Assembly (NCBI RefSeq): GCF_000524195.1
Contig: NW_020170402.1
Span: forward strand, 736,558-754,004
Direction: 5' to 3'
DNA length: 17,447 bases
DNA from: Echinococcus granulosus
Taxonomy: Eukaryota; Platyhelminthes; Cestoda; Cyclophyllidea; Taeniidae
Shown: positions 9,700 through 17,447 of the stretch, one piece after another
Layout of the letters: the number at the start of each line of letters is the position of its first letter
Numbering within the stretch: position 1 is the first letter of the stretch
Notes under the pieces: model-generated
What the model was told of the DNA's origin: nothing
Databases searched by the model: none
What the model saw: only the letters and a program-made list of their open reading frames with translations
Program-made: the position numbers and the translations under genes

Positions 9700-12600
9700 A
9701 GAAACAAACGCTCTACATCCAAATCGTTTATCTGTGAAAAGAAGGAAGATGAGTTAAATGCATACCCTCCATTATTAGACTAAATCGATATCTTGACAAG
9801 TGCCATTTGACCTGTCGGATTGACTTCTGCCGGTTACCTGTGGCATGATTAGCATTCGGACGTAATAAGAAGAAATAAAACTGGCACACAAAATCGTCTG
9901 CATATGGCTTAAGTCAAGTAGGGGTATCTGAGTAAGGTTCGTCTGGCAGCAAAACGTCTCCTTGCCACGAGACTGCAAAATAGCAACATTTATTTTGATT
10001 AAGCTTTCCAAACCCATCCAGTATATGTATCCAATGTCTCTCAAACTCAGACAAGATGCGATGAATTGCGAGACTTCAGCTTTCCCTTAAGTAGGGGTAA
10101 GGGTGTTGGGTAGGAAATGCGGAGGTGGGGTAAAATGAGGGAGCTACATCAAAGCGAGCAGATGAATTTCTGCAAACCACCAACCCAGAAACCCTGTCCC
10201 ATATATCACTCCATTTGCATGCCTAAATGCGACCCGAGAGTGTTGACTGAATTACCATGCCTGCATTCGGGAAGCGGGTAAGCGGGGCTAGCGAAGTTTA
10301 CCGATCATGGAATGCAGAATCAAGAGTGCATTTGAGCACATTGAATTTATACTTTTATGCGCACATTTCTCACCAACAACACGTTCCTGCACATGCGATC
10401 TTGTGGTCCACCAAGAAATGCAAGTATTTGAGCCTATAGAGGTTCTATAAATAACACACCTTAACGACCTTTTCTGGGGATATCAGATGGCCGCCTTGTA
10501 TCTAGTTTATTTTTTTTAATAAACACTTCCGGTTGGTGTTACGATCTTGTGCTTTTTTATTCGTGAATTTGGGTATCGTCACGGTTGTAGCCGGAGTAAC
10601 TAGGAGTAGACGAAGGGTTCAGATTCAGACGCCTCTATTCACCAACGTGCATAAGTAAACAGGAAGGGGAGACAGTACGTGCCCTATTCGACAACTAACC
10701 CACTAGTGGAAGGTGTTGGAGACACAGGGCGGTTCAAGTGCCGTGCATTTATAGCTCTTGGTTAACCTTGTCCCTATTGTGAGTACTACCGCGATATCAA
10801 TTAATCAGGAGGGAGCGGGCGAGAATGCAGTGTTCTGGAATGATCGGGAAGTAGTTGGGTGTGAAAGCTTGCAAGAAATCAACACAGGATTGTAGACATC
10901 CCCAGTAGTCAGAAGCAGTAGTTGCTCGTATGATTAACGAATGAAGGCGGACAAATAGTTGTCAATTAATTATCGTTTTGGAGGGTCACTGGTACCCGCA
11001 CGCTATCAGTTCAAAAAAAGTAGTGAATAAACATACATAGGTACATCTACCACAACTCATTAATAATTTTTCTCCTCCACTCGTGTATCCTGAGGTTTAA
11101 GCTAACGATCCATCAGTAACTATTGCAGCATTTCACAATCACAAATGCAACGTCTTCGCCCCTAATAATAATGGCGATAATTAGGATGTGTCGAGTTTAA
11201 TTAGCCTAGTCTATATAGTTGAATATTGTCGGCGCTAAAGTGAGGAGACTGCAGATGGCGCAATATCCAATCGGTTATCAGCAAATTCATTGGCTTTGTT
11301 TTCAACTGCGTGGCCTCAAACACAGTGGATCAAACGGACAAAATGATGTCTAATCAGGGCCTCCTCACCTATTCTAGCGAAACTTTTTATTCAAAACATT
11401 TTTTCATTTTTTTTAATGAAAATTAAGAAGCAATGTGTTCACCGCAGCAGCTTGTGGGTTGTCACTTAACCTCCGGCTATGCGTTCCGCATCAATAAAAT
11501 TACAAAATGTACTGAAAACGATACAAATGGCGCTTTGACAACGCCCATCATTCACTTTACCACGGAGTTCCATTTTCGAATTGCCGAATAGAATTGAAGC
11601 CGCATGACAATTGCTGACTTTCGGGTCTACGAACTGATAACTTCCGATTCTCTTTAATCACAAGATGTGTGCGCACCTCCAGTCAGCATATATTCATAAT
11701 TCTGATCCCCTTCTTTAACAACACCTAATTTACTACTTTTAGTTTGTCCCCTCCAATATCATCACCATCGTCCATCAAAGAACTGCCAAATCTGAGTAGT
11801 AGCTAGGCCCTCAGTGTCCACATCAAGAGGTAATTACATCTACTCCTGGTCAGTAATATAAGAGTTATATTGAAAGCTCCTCTGTCCGGATTAAACCATT
11901 TTTGAAAAAGAAGGTACTACTGTGAATACCTTCTTTGAAAGTAAATTTAAATTTTATAGTTTAAGTAATCTTCGGTAGCCTGATGTAGGGCCGTCTAAAG
12001 ACTGGGTCCGTAAGTTGAAAGGTGGTCTAAAAATTTATCGAACCAACTCATAAAACGTGGTTAAGGACATTACTGGTCCTTTCTGCACTTATAGTTCAAA
12101 ATCGTAATAGAACTAATTTTCAAGTTTCTTGTGTCCAAATGTCAAAGTCACCTTACTTAAAAATATCTATTTTTTGGTGAAGGGGAAATTGTTCAATCAC
12201 ACCAGTAAAAATATCACCTTATTTTTTCGTTAATACATGCAGACATTTTTAGTTCTTTTTGCAAATAAATTTGGTGTTCAATACCAGCGAGGAGGATCTA
12301 TGCTGGAATAATTCGGATTTAAAGCAGACAAATAAATTAGGGCTCTAATTTAAACACCGCAAAATATAGGAAACGTCACGATGGGCGGTTTTTATCGCGC
12401 CATTTCTCACAGACAGCCTCGACTTCCTTTTTTTGCCTAACGTACTTTGGACAGTGAAATAGGAGGATGAGGGGGGGTGACAGGAGATAGCGACCACTTG
12501 GGTGGGCGCAATGCTTACATGCCTGGGCAGAGAGGAAGAGCGAGAGAGGTAGAGAGGCTATTTATCACGATTAAACTCCGCGCAGGTAAAATGGGGCAAA

Positions 12601-13509
12601 GCAGAAGTGATTTGTTTGGAAATTGACATCACTTCAGCTCTCACACGATTAATTTGACCAGAGATCAAATTCTAATTAAATCTAAAGTAAATATTTACGA
12701 AAGAAAGCATTTTAAACCCTAGCACCGAATCATATACTAATTCTTCTGCTAATTTTTCTAATGTGGTTCTGCTAGTGTGGAGTTTTCATTAAAGGACTCG
12801 AGGTTATGCACACAGAGCTGTCACCTATCAATTCTATTGTCTCATGCCGCTTTTTTACCAAAGCGTCCTTAGATCAACTTGGCAGTCTACCTTCAAACAA
12901 TGGAGGCGACTGCCAACGTACAGTCGAGAAAGCAGCTAGGAAGAACGGCAGGACTCTGGTTCTGACAACATGACTTATTTAAAACCTCTAGAAAGTGTTG
13001 TCAATCAGTATGTTAACAATATCTAAGACACCTTTTTAACGGCCGTAAAGGCTGAAACGTGTTTGATTGATCAAATGCCAGCTGAGATCACATCGGTAGT
13101 AGACCCATGTTTACCAGTCACAATAATCAAAGAGAGGGGGCTTAAAATCCCACAAAATCTTACATATTGATGCGAAACTCGGTCGCCGTTTCGGCATGTT
13201 AATCACTCCGGTAACATGGAAACATACTACTTATGCTGTTTAAAATGTACCTTCTAGGACGAGAGGTGGGCAAATAACGCAAACATCCTGATAGGGGAGT
13301 GCTCAGAATCCTGTGAAGCCAAGAAGAGCTCAGTATCCCTATCCCCTTAAATCTGTATTGGTTCTCATTGAAATGCCTTAATCACATTAGTCTGATCGTC
13401 TAAAAGGTAAGAAGGCTAGGGAGAAGGAGATAAACGAAGGAACACGCTGAATAAAATTGGTGGCGTAGGTGGGCCTGTCCCCTTTTAAAGGCAACATGAT
13501 TTTTAAATA
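9700..13509. other. No gene recognised; 5' flank of the retroelement
   Basis: No supportable coding frame. A G-rich cluster at 10094-10130 (GGGG, GGG, GGG, GGGG, the last after a 16-base spacer) and a G/A-rich patch at 12461-12557 (including G7 at 12471-12477) could adopt unusual DNA structure. The last 500 to 1000 bases should hold the 5' LTR and leader of the downstream element if these survive, but I could not match any segment to the sequence after 16690. Confidence 0.5.
11907..11936. repeat. Perfect 10-bp inverted repeat, 10-base loop
   Basis: AAAGAAGGTA (11907-11916) is the exact reverse complement of TACCTTCTTT (11927-11936). It would fold as a simple stem-loop. No coding or RNA-gene context surrounds it, and the right arm is followed by GAAAG rather than a T-tract, so it is not a Pol III terminator. 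Confidence 0.7.
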
Positions 13510-13650
13510 ATGTCCCAAAACCCCCAAATTCAACCTTTACCTCTATCATTAATGCCAAAGAATACCCCTAGTCCTCCGTGCTTTTCCCATGAATTGTTTT
13601 CGGCCGCAACAGACGCCAATTTAAACCACGACACTGACGTTGACCAATGA
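13510..13650 (+). pseudogene. gag: Possible start of gag (46 codons)
   Basis: An ATG at 13510 opens 46 codons, starting MSQNPQIQPLPL, that stop at TGA 13648-13650. It is proline-rich and lies directly before the clear gag remnant, in another frame; both features fit a Gag N terminus. No conserved motif proves it. If it is the true start, a frameshift near 13625-13650 and a deletion separate it from the recognisable part of Gag. Confidence 0.3.
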
Positions 13651-14097
13651 AGGGACACTAATTCCACTCGTCATTGATCGGGAAGAAGAGACCCTTGCGA
13701 GGAACCTCTTCATTCGTCACCAAAAAGCAGCCAAGCATGACGGGAAGTAAGCTAGAAATATTCAACATCTAGCTGAACGTGCCTTTAGAGGCTCACCTCC
13801 AAATAGGATTGCTAACTGGATGACCGTCTGGTTCAGACACGGGATTCAACCACCCATTATGATTGAGAGGCTCTGCGGCATAAAGATCAACTCGATTAGG
13901 GAGCTAGTCAATTTCACAATCAAAAGGAGTTAGAAACTTTATACGGCCTTGCTTCACTAAAGGTTCAACAGATGGTTAAAATCAACACCATCGCATTGCG
14001 CCCCTCTGAAATATGCCCCAACGTCACGTGGGCCTTCCTTCTCCCTATTCTGTTTGCTCCCAAACGGGTTCCGTTCATTTATTTGAGTCCCCGGTAA
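13625..14097 (+). pseudogene. gag: Gag (capsid-region) remnant of Ty3/gypsy element
   Basis: Gag is the structural protein that builds the cytoplasmic particle in which the RNA is copied. Codons 13655-13930 read as a capsid-like segment: PLVIDREEETLARNLFIRH, an in-frame TAA (13748-13750), then NIQHLAERAFRGSPPNR, then WMTVWFRHGIQPP and an ERL helix, ending at TAG 13931-13933. A frame change near 13920 continues the protein as QKELETLYGLASLKVQQMV to a TAA at 14095-14097. The stretch after about 13990 (IALRPSEICPNVTW) is where a zinc knuckle might be expected, but no CCHC is readable. The N-terminal half of Gag is mostly missing or unrecognisable. Assignment to gag is firm; the subfamily is not. 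Confidence 0.8.
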
Positions 14098-14455
14098 ACT
14101 AGAAGGGCGTCCGTGCAGTTTCCTTCTTGACTCGGGCCCAGCTAAATCAATGGTAAATCTTCAGACTTTCACCACTCCTTGTAACAAAACTACAATAATT
14201 TCGACTTCTACAAAATTACGTTCAGCGGAGGGAAGGGAGATGCTAGTAAAAGCGGAGGCGTCGTTAGCGGTCTGCAAAGGGAAAGAAACCTGAAAAGGAA
14301 ATTTATTATAGATCCAAAACCGGCTTGGGACGTGATACTTGGTGCTGATTTTCTTGTTACATCAAAGCTATCTAGATTTTGCAGAAGGCACCTTTTATAT
14401 TTACCATGGCACTGAAGCCAACGCAGATGTTTCGCTACCGAAAGAAGACGATTAA
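14087..14455 (+). pseudogene. pol (PR): Retropepsin-type aspartic protease remnant
   Basis: This is the protease that cleaves Gag-Pol inside the particle. GKLEGRPCSFLLDSGPAKS (from 14093) carries the catalytic Asp-Ser-Gly triad at 14129-14137, with the strand before it typical of the family; the frame ends at TGA 14291-14293. A frame change then gives KFIIDPKPAWDVILGADFL (14299-14355), the C-terminal hydrophobic-Leu-Gly-x-Asp-Phe-Leu signature of Ty3/gypsy proteases. Another frame change near 14366 gives SYLDFAEGTFYIYHGTEA to TAA 14453-14455, the linker towards RT. The active-site triad is intact, but two frame breaks split the domain. Confidence 0.85.
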
Positions 14456-14483
14456 TACCAGCGAAGCTAGACCCATCTAGTAA

Positions 14484-15100
14484 CTACCTGGACGTATTCT
14501 ATCTCCCCTGCTAAAAGAAGTACACCGTCTAGTCGAAGAGGATATTCGAGAAGAGGTTATAAACTATCAAGGTCACCGTGAGACTCTATTCGCGCTGGTA
14601 AAGAGGAACGATGGTAGCCTACTATTGTGCATCGACTATAGGAAGTTAGAAAGCCGTAACTCAGAAGGATGCATTCCCATTATCCCACATGATAAACGAT
14701 TTGCTAGACCTTCTACATGGGTCAAAGTGGTTCTCCACTCCAGACTTAAAATCAGGATACTGGCAAGTTGAAGTGGTGGAGACGGACAGAGCGAAGATGG
14801 CATATATATTGGCTTATATAATTGGCTTATTCCCTCAATGACATTCTCGTCTATGGTAGAGACACTCGAGGACATAATTCCAACCTGTTAAAATTAGGAT
14901 TGATCCTGGACTGAAAGTCTCGTTAAATGGAATGGCGGTCACTGAAGATCATAAAAAACAAGTAGATATAGCTAACACCAAACAATCAGACAGGGCTTCA
15001 CTGTTTCTTAGGTTTGGCAAATTACTACAGGCGTTTTGTTAAAGGTTTTGATAAGATCGTCAGGCCGTTGCATATATTGACCGAAAAGCACATTTAAAAA
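14484..15100 (+). pseudogene. pol (RT): Reverse transcriptase remnant with palm deletion
   Basis: This is the polymerase that copies element RNA into DNA. In order: LLKEVHRLVEEDI (14508-14546, fingers); VKRNDGSLLLCIDYRKL (to about 14648); after a frame change, KDAFPLSHMINDLLDLLHG and then FSTPDLKSGYWQV (motif A, Asp at 14743-14745); then ETDRAKMA (to 14802). About 45 residues normally lying between this point and the YxDD box are missing. The box reads AYSLNDILVYG (14825-14857) in another frame, so the first Asp is Asn (14837-14839) and the second Asp is kept (14840-14842). GLKVSLN (14908-14928) follows with another deletion, then GLANYYRRFVKGFDKIVR (15011-15064). Frames change at least four times. 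The copy cannot make an active enzyme. Confidence 0.92.
14809..14830 (+). repeat. Nine-base direct repeat at RT deletion point
   Basis: ttggcttat occurs at 14809-14817 and again at 14822-14830, four bases apart, exactly where the RT palm segment is missing. Short direct repeats often flank deletions or arise by slippage, so this probably marks the breakpoint. Confidence 0.6.
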
Positions 15101-15625
15101 TTTCAAGTGGGAGAAGAAACAAGATAAAGCTTCTGAAAAACTGAAACAAATGCTCCGCTGTACACTGTTCCTAGTTTTACCGAACTTTGAATTGAGCGAC
15201 CCACCATTTGTACTGGACACGGACGTGGTCAACGCAGCTATAGGCAGTGTACTTTTACAGCGGGACGAAGAAGGAAGGAAACACGTCATCACCTACTCGA
15301 GTACCAGACTCAGCAAAAAAAATGAGTTAGAAATTGCAAAAACTTGGGATGTTTGCTATCTGCTCCATGGTTAGACGCTTCAGACATTACCCTATAGCGG
15401 GGAAGTTCATAGAAAGGAGTTTCAGGTACTCATCTGCTTAAAACGATGAAGGGGATTGACCGTTCAGTTGTGCGTTGGTACTCAGAACCACAGCAATATG
15501 GTTTCACAGTTCAATACATAAAAGGTAATACACGTAGTAATGCAGATGCTCTCTTCAAAGGACCAGTCGCAGCAGAAAAGGGGACTGTTGTAGCGAGTAA
15601 CACTTTTTTTGAGCGAGCCTGCTAA
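15093..15625 (+). pseudogene. pol (RH): RNase H and connection remnant
   Basis: RNase H degrades the RNA strand of the RNA-DNA hybrid. A 74-codon open block with ATG at 15150 (open from about 15093 to TAG 15372-15374) reads FKWEKKQDKASEKLKQML, then PPFVLDTDVVNAAIGSVLLQ (catalytic-Asp strand, D-T-D at 15216-15224), then HVITYSSTRLSKKNELE. Frame changes give FRHYPIAGKFI (15379-15411) and then THLLKTMKGI, VRWYSEPQQYGFTVQYIKG and RSNADAL, to TAA 15623-15625. In the family a T-D-H triplet carries a catalytic Asp; here the codons at 15428-15433 read T-H, so that Asp is absent. The domain order is right and the identity is firm. It is broken by at least three frame changes. Confidence 0.88.
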
Positions 15626-15639
15626 ACGTGATGGGAGAA

Positions 15640-16689
15640 ACACGCAGAGCACCGAAGCCGACCCGGCTCTTGCATGCGAGTCTTCTTATATCCTCCTACA
15701 AACTTACAGTGAAAGAGATGACCTCGTAGAGGAGGGCAGCTAGACGGATATAACAGGAATGGTGTAAACAATCTCTGTAGAATCAGTTTGTATTGCACGA
15801 AGAAGGTGTTGGGTCAACATAGCGACTAGCGGTTCCAGGCTCATTAGTACAAACGGTTCTCCAAGAGTTACGCGATCAAATAGGCCATTTGGGTGAAAAG
15901 AAGATGCTAAATGCTTGAAAGAGAAGATACTTGCTGCCTTTGCTTGCCCCAGACGTACTAGATTTCTGACAAACCTGTATCGCTTAAAACAATTTTAAAA
16001 GGCCTCACCTCACGGGGATTGGGCTACTGCTACCCATGCTTACAGAGTTTTCAGGTGAAAGAGTAGGTATGGCCATCATAGATCCTCTATCACCCACCAA
16101 TAGAGGAAACTGGCAATATTCAGGTTATGACAGACTATTTCACGAAAGCAGTTGACGCAGGATCCATGAAGAGAGGAGAAGCTGAAACGACAGCAGGTTT
16201 TATTCTATTGGTAAATTTGTCAGCACGGAGTGACCAAATCAATTCATAGCAATCGAGGCCCCAATTTCGAAAGCTGACTTTCTACTGAACTGTGCAAAAC
16301 TTTCTGGATCTGAAAGATACGCACAATACCTGGTCATCTGCATGATGATAGGCAGGTGAAAAGAACAAATCACGCTATGGTCGGACTACTAAAGGCATTT
16401 ATCAAGGATATACAACCTCAAAGACTGGAATTTAAGCCTAGAACGTGTCCTCCTTGCGTACAGAGCTACGATTCATACATCAATTAGTAATTCACCGTTC
16501 GAGATACTCACAGGTCGTGAAATGAGAGAGATTTCTGACACCTTCTTACCAAACACGGAAGCAGTAACTAGTACACATATCCCAATCAAATCGGCCTCTT
16601 TGTTCGGAGTTTAAGGCCGGAGAAGAAGAGATAAATGGGGAAGGCGTAACAGAAAGGTGGCCCATCCAAAGTCAACTTTTTGTCTATAA
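15640..16689 (+). pseudogene. pol (INT): Integrase remnant, catalytic DDE lost
   Basis: Integrase inserts the element cDNA into the genome. TEADPALA (15651-15674) and RLAVPGSLVQTVLQELRDQ (15823-15879) open the domain, then GHLGEKKML and RYLLPLLAPDVLDF. Stops stand at 15820, 15916, 15967 and 15985. The zinc finger has lost its first His (Arg, 15871-15873) and probably Cys positions (TGA 15967, TAA 15985). The core reads ERVGMAIIDPLSPTNRGN, VMTDYFTKAVDA, then SIHSNRGPNFES and DDRQVKRTN. The first Asp is Ala (16072-16074), the second Asp is Asn (16251-16253) and the Glu is Lys (16359-16361). The C-terminal part (DWNLSLERVLLAYRATIHT, LTGREMREISDTFLP) is open from 16423 to TAA 16612-16614, and weak similarity runs to TAA 16687-16689. 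No chromodomain was seen. Confidence 0.92.
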
Positions 16690-17447
16690 AGGAAGTTGTT
16701 TGCGGGATCTTTATGTGTAGTCGTTTTTTCTGTCTAGCAAGATGTCCAAGGATAGCCTTCGCTCGTGAAATCTAGTCTGACTGGGTTTCGCCTCAGCGAT
16801 GAGAAAAGAGGGCGGTTGTTTAATCTGTATTAAGTCGTACCTAATAAGTCACAACGGTTGGATTAGATTAGTAAGTAAATTAATAAAGAAATTTCGAAGG
16901 TTAAAAGGGTTGTCTGTATTTCCACGTGTTTCGCGGAATCCCAGCCTCGTGAATTGGTATCCCAAAAATGAATACTGTTAATGGATGTATTTTGCTTCTA
17001 AAACGGCTTTGAAGTGATTTCGCCTATCGACGCCTTCACTTCAGCTAGGGATGGGGCTAAGAGCCCCTTTTAACCAATCGGTATCGAAAAAGGTGTCCAT
17101 TCTTGGTTGAGATAAAAGCCTATAACTAAGTACACATTGTCGGCACAACCACTCACAGTGTGTGTGGAATCTTAGAATTTCGTATATTTTATAGGTTTAC
17201 GTCTCTGATTAGAACCGGGAAAGGATTACAATGACTGCTCCTCTGAATATGTAGCAAAGAAGCACAAAAGATCACATTATTATCATATGGCAAGTAATTT
17301 AGACTATTCACCTACCAATTAGCCATGATTTGCAAGATTACAGGGGAATAGGTCAGGCTAACCGTTAACTTTAAAAAAGGATATTTTTTAATGAAATGAT
17401 ATGAAGGCTAAAATTGGAAACAGAAAAATTCAACGTAAAATATTGCT
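16690..17447. other. No gene recognised; 3' flank of the retroelement
   Basis: An intact element would carry the rest of the integrase C terminus, a polypurine tract and the 3' LTR here. I could not identify any of these, and no segment visibly matches the region before 13510. The open stretch at 16799-16981 (60 codons) shows no motif. Confidence 0.5.
17010..17067. repeat. Two adjacent short inverted repeats
   Basis: TGAAGTG (17010-17016) pairs with CACTTCA (17037-17043), and GGGGCT (17053-17058) pairs with AGCCCC (17062-17067) around a 3-base loop, followed by TTTT. The second resembles a bacterial-style terminator, but the setting is eukaryotic and no transcript reads into it. No tRNA boxes are present. 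It could be a remnant of LTR structure or chance. Confidence 0.35.

Larger units (their letters stand above)
13510..16689 (+). mobile_element. Decayed Ty3/gypsy-type LTR retrotransposon body
   Basis: Gag, aspartic protease, reverse transcriptase, RNase H and integrase remnants follow one another on the plus strand. RT and RNase H preceding integrase is the Ty3/gypsy order and excludes Ty1/copia. Diagnostic pieces include LAERAFRGSPPNR (gag), LLDSG and ILGADFL (protease), CIDYRKL and FSTPDLKSGYWQV (RT), GLANYYRRFVKGF (the segment after the RT palm), RSNADAL (end of RNase H) and LLAYRATIHTS (integrase). The remnant spans about 3.2 kb, shorter than an intact gag-pol, because pieces are missing in gag, the RT palm and the RT thumb. 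At least a dozen frame changes and about ten in-frame stops make it non-functional. LTRs, primer-binding site, polypurine tract and target-site duplication were not identified. The ends given are limits of visible coding homology, not true element ends. Confidence 0.93.

Noticed and set aside
11977..12024. CTGATG...TTGAAAGG as a hammerhead core
   Set aside because: The bases between do not form a proper stem II and the core is imperfect on both sides.
13038..13075. GGCCGTAAAGGCTGAAACG as part of a hammerhead ribozyme
   Set aside because: The GAAAC part and a short stem are present, but the CUGANGA core half is absent upstream and no cleavage-site stem closes it.
13460..13480. tggtggcgtaggtggg as a primer-binding site of the retroelement
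   Set aside because: It starts with TGG at a plausible distance before gag, but I could not match it to a tRNA 3' end and no LTR boundary precedes it.
14636..15292. Minus-strand open frames of 79 and 94 codons
   Set aside because: They are antisense shadows of the RT and RNase H remnants.
16618..16645. Purine-rich run as polypurine tract
   Set aside because: It lies inside a stretch still weakly similar to the integrase C terminus and is interrupted by pyrimidines; no LTR start follows.
17053..17071. GC stem followed by TTTT, like a Rho-independent terminator
   Set aside because: The context is eukaryotic, with no upstream gene or operon, and the stem is only six pairs.

Overview
The window looks like non-coding eukaryotic (animal-type) genomic DNA. 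The longest reading frame has 145 codons. There is no operon-like packing, no ribosome-binding-site pattern, and no RNA gene that I can recognise. AT-rich sequence with scattered short homopolymers fills most of it. The retroelement near the right end has gag, protease and integrase motifs that remind me of flatworm or other invertebrate Ty3/gypsy elements. A helminth or similar animal genome is therefore my best guess, but it rests on family resemblance only.

Layout. 1-156 (minus strand) holds a short open stretch that runs off the left edge. From there to about 13.5 kb I see no supportable gene. Possible relics in that stretch are a LINE-type reverse-transcriptase scrap (4225-4380), a Penelope-like DKGN scrap (6551-6748), and an unexplained run of about 300 codons with only two stops (6932-7837). 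There are also a G14 tract (9686-9699), a G-rich cluster near 10.1 kb and a perfect 10-bp hairpin (11907-11936). From about 13.5 to 16.7 kb lies the one clear element, a badly decayed Ty3/gypsy-type retrotransposon on the plus strand. It reads in the canonical order gag, protease, reverse transcriptase, RNase H, integrase, and is broken by many frameshifts, stops and internal deletions. From 16.7 kb to the end nothing is recognisable.

The retroelement domains would once have formed one gag-pol replication unit. Now the protease D-S-G triad is readable, but the reverse-transcriptase YxDD box, the integrase zinc finger and all three integrase DDE positions are altered, so the copy is dead. No LTRs, primer-binding site or target-site duplication could be identified by eye. 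I did not find an undescribed biological system here. The best candidates for a second look are the 6932-7837 frame and the pattern of catalytic losses in the retroelement.
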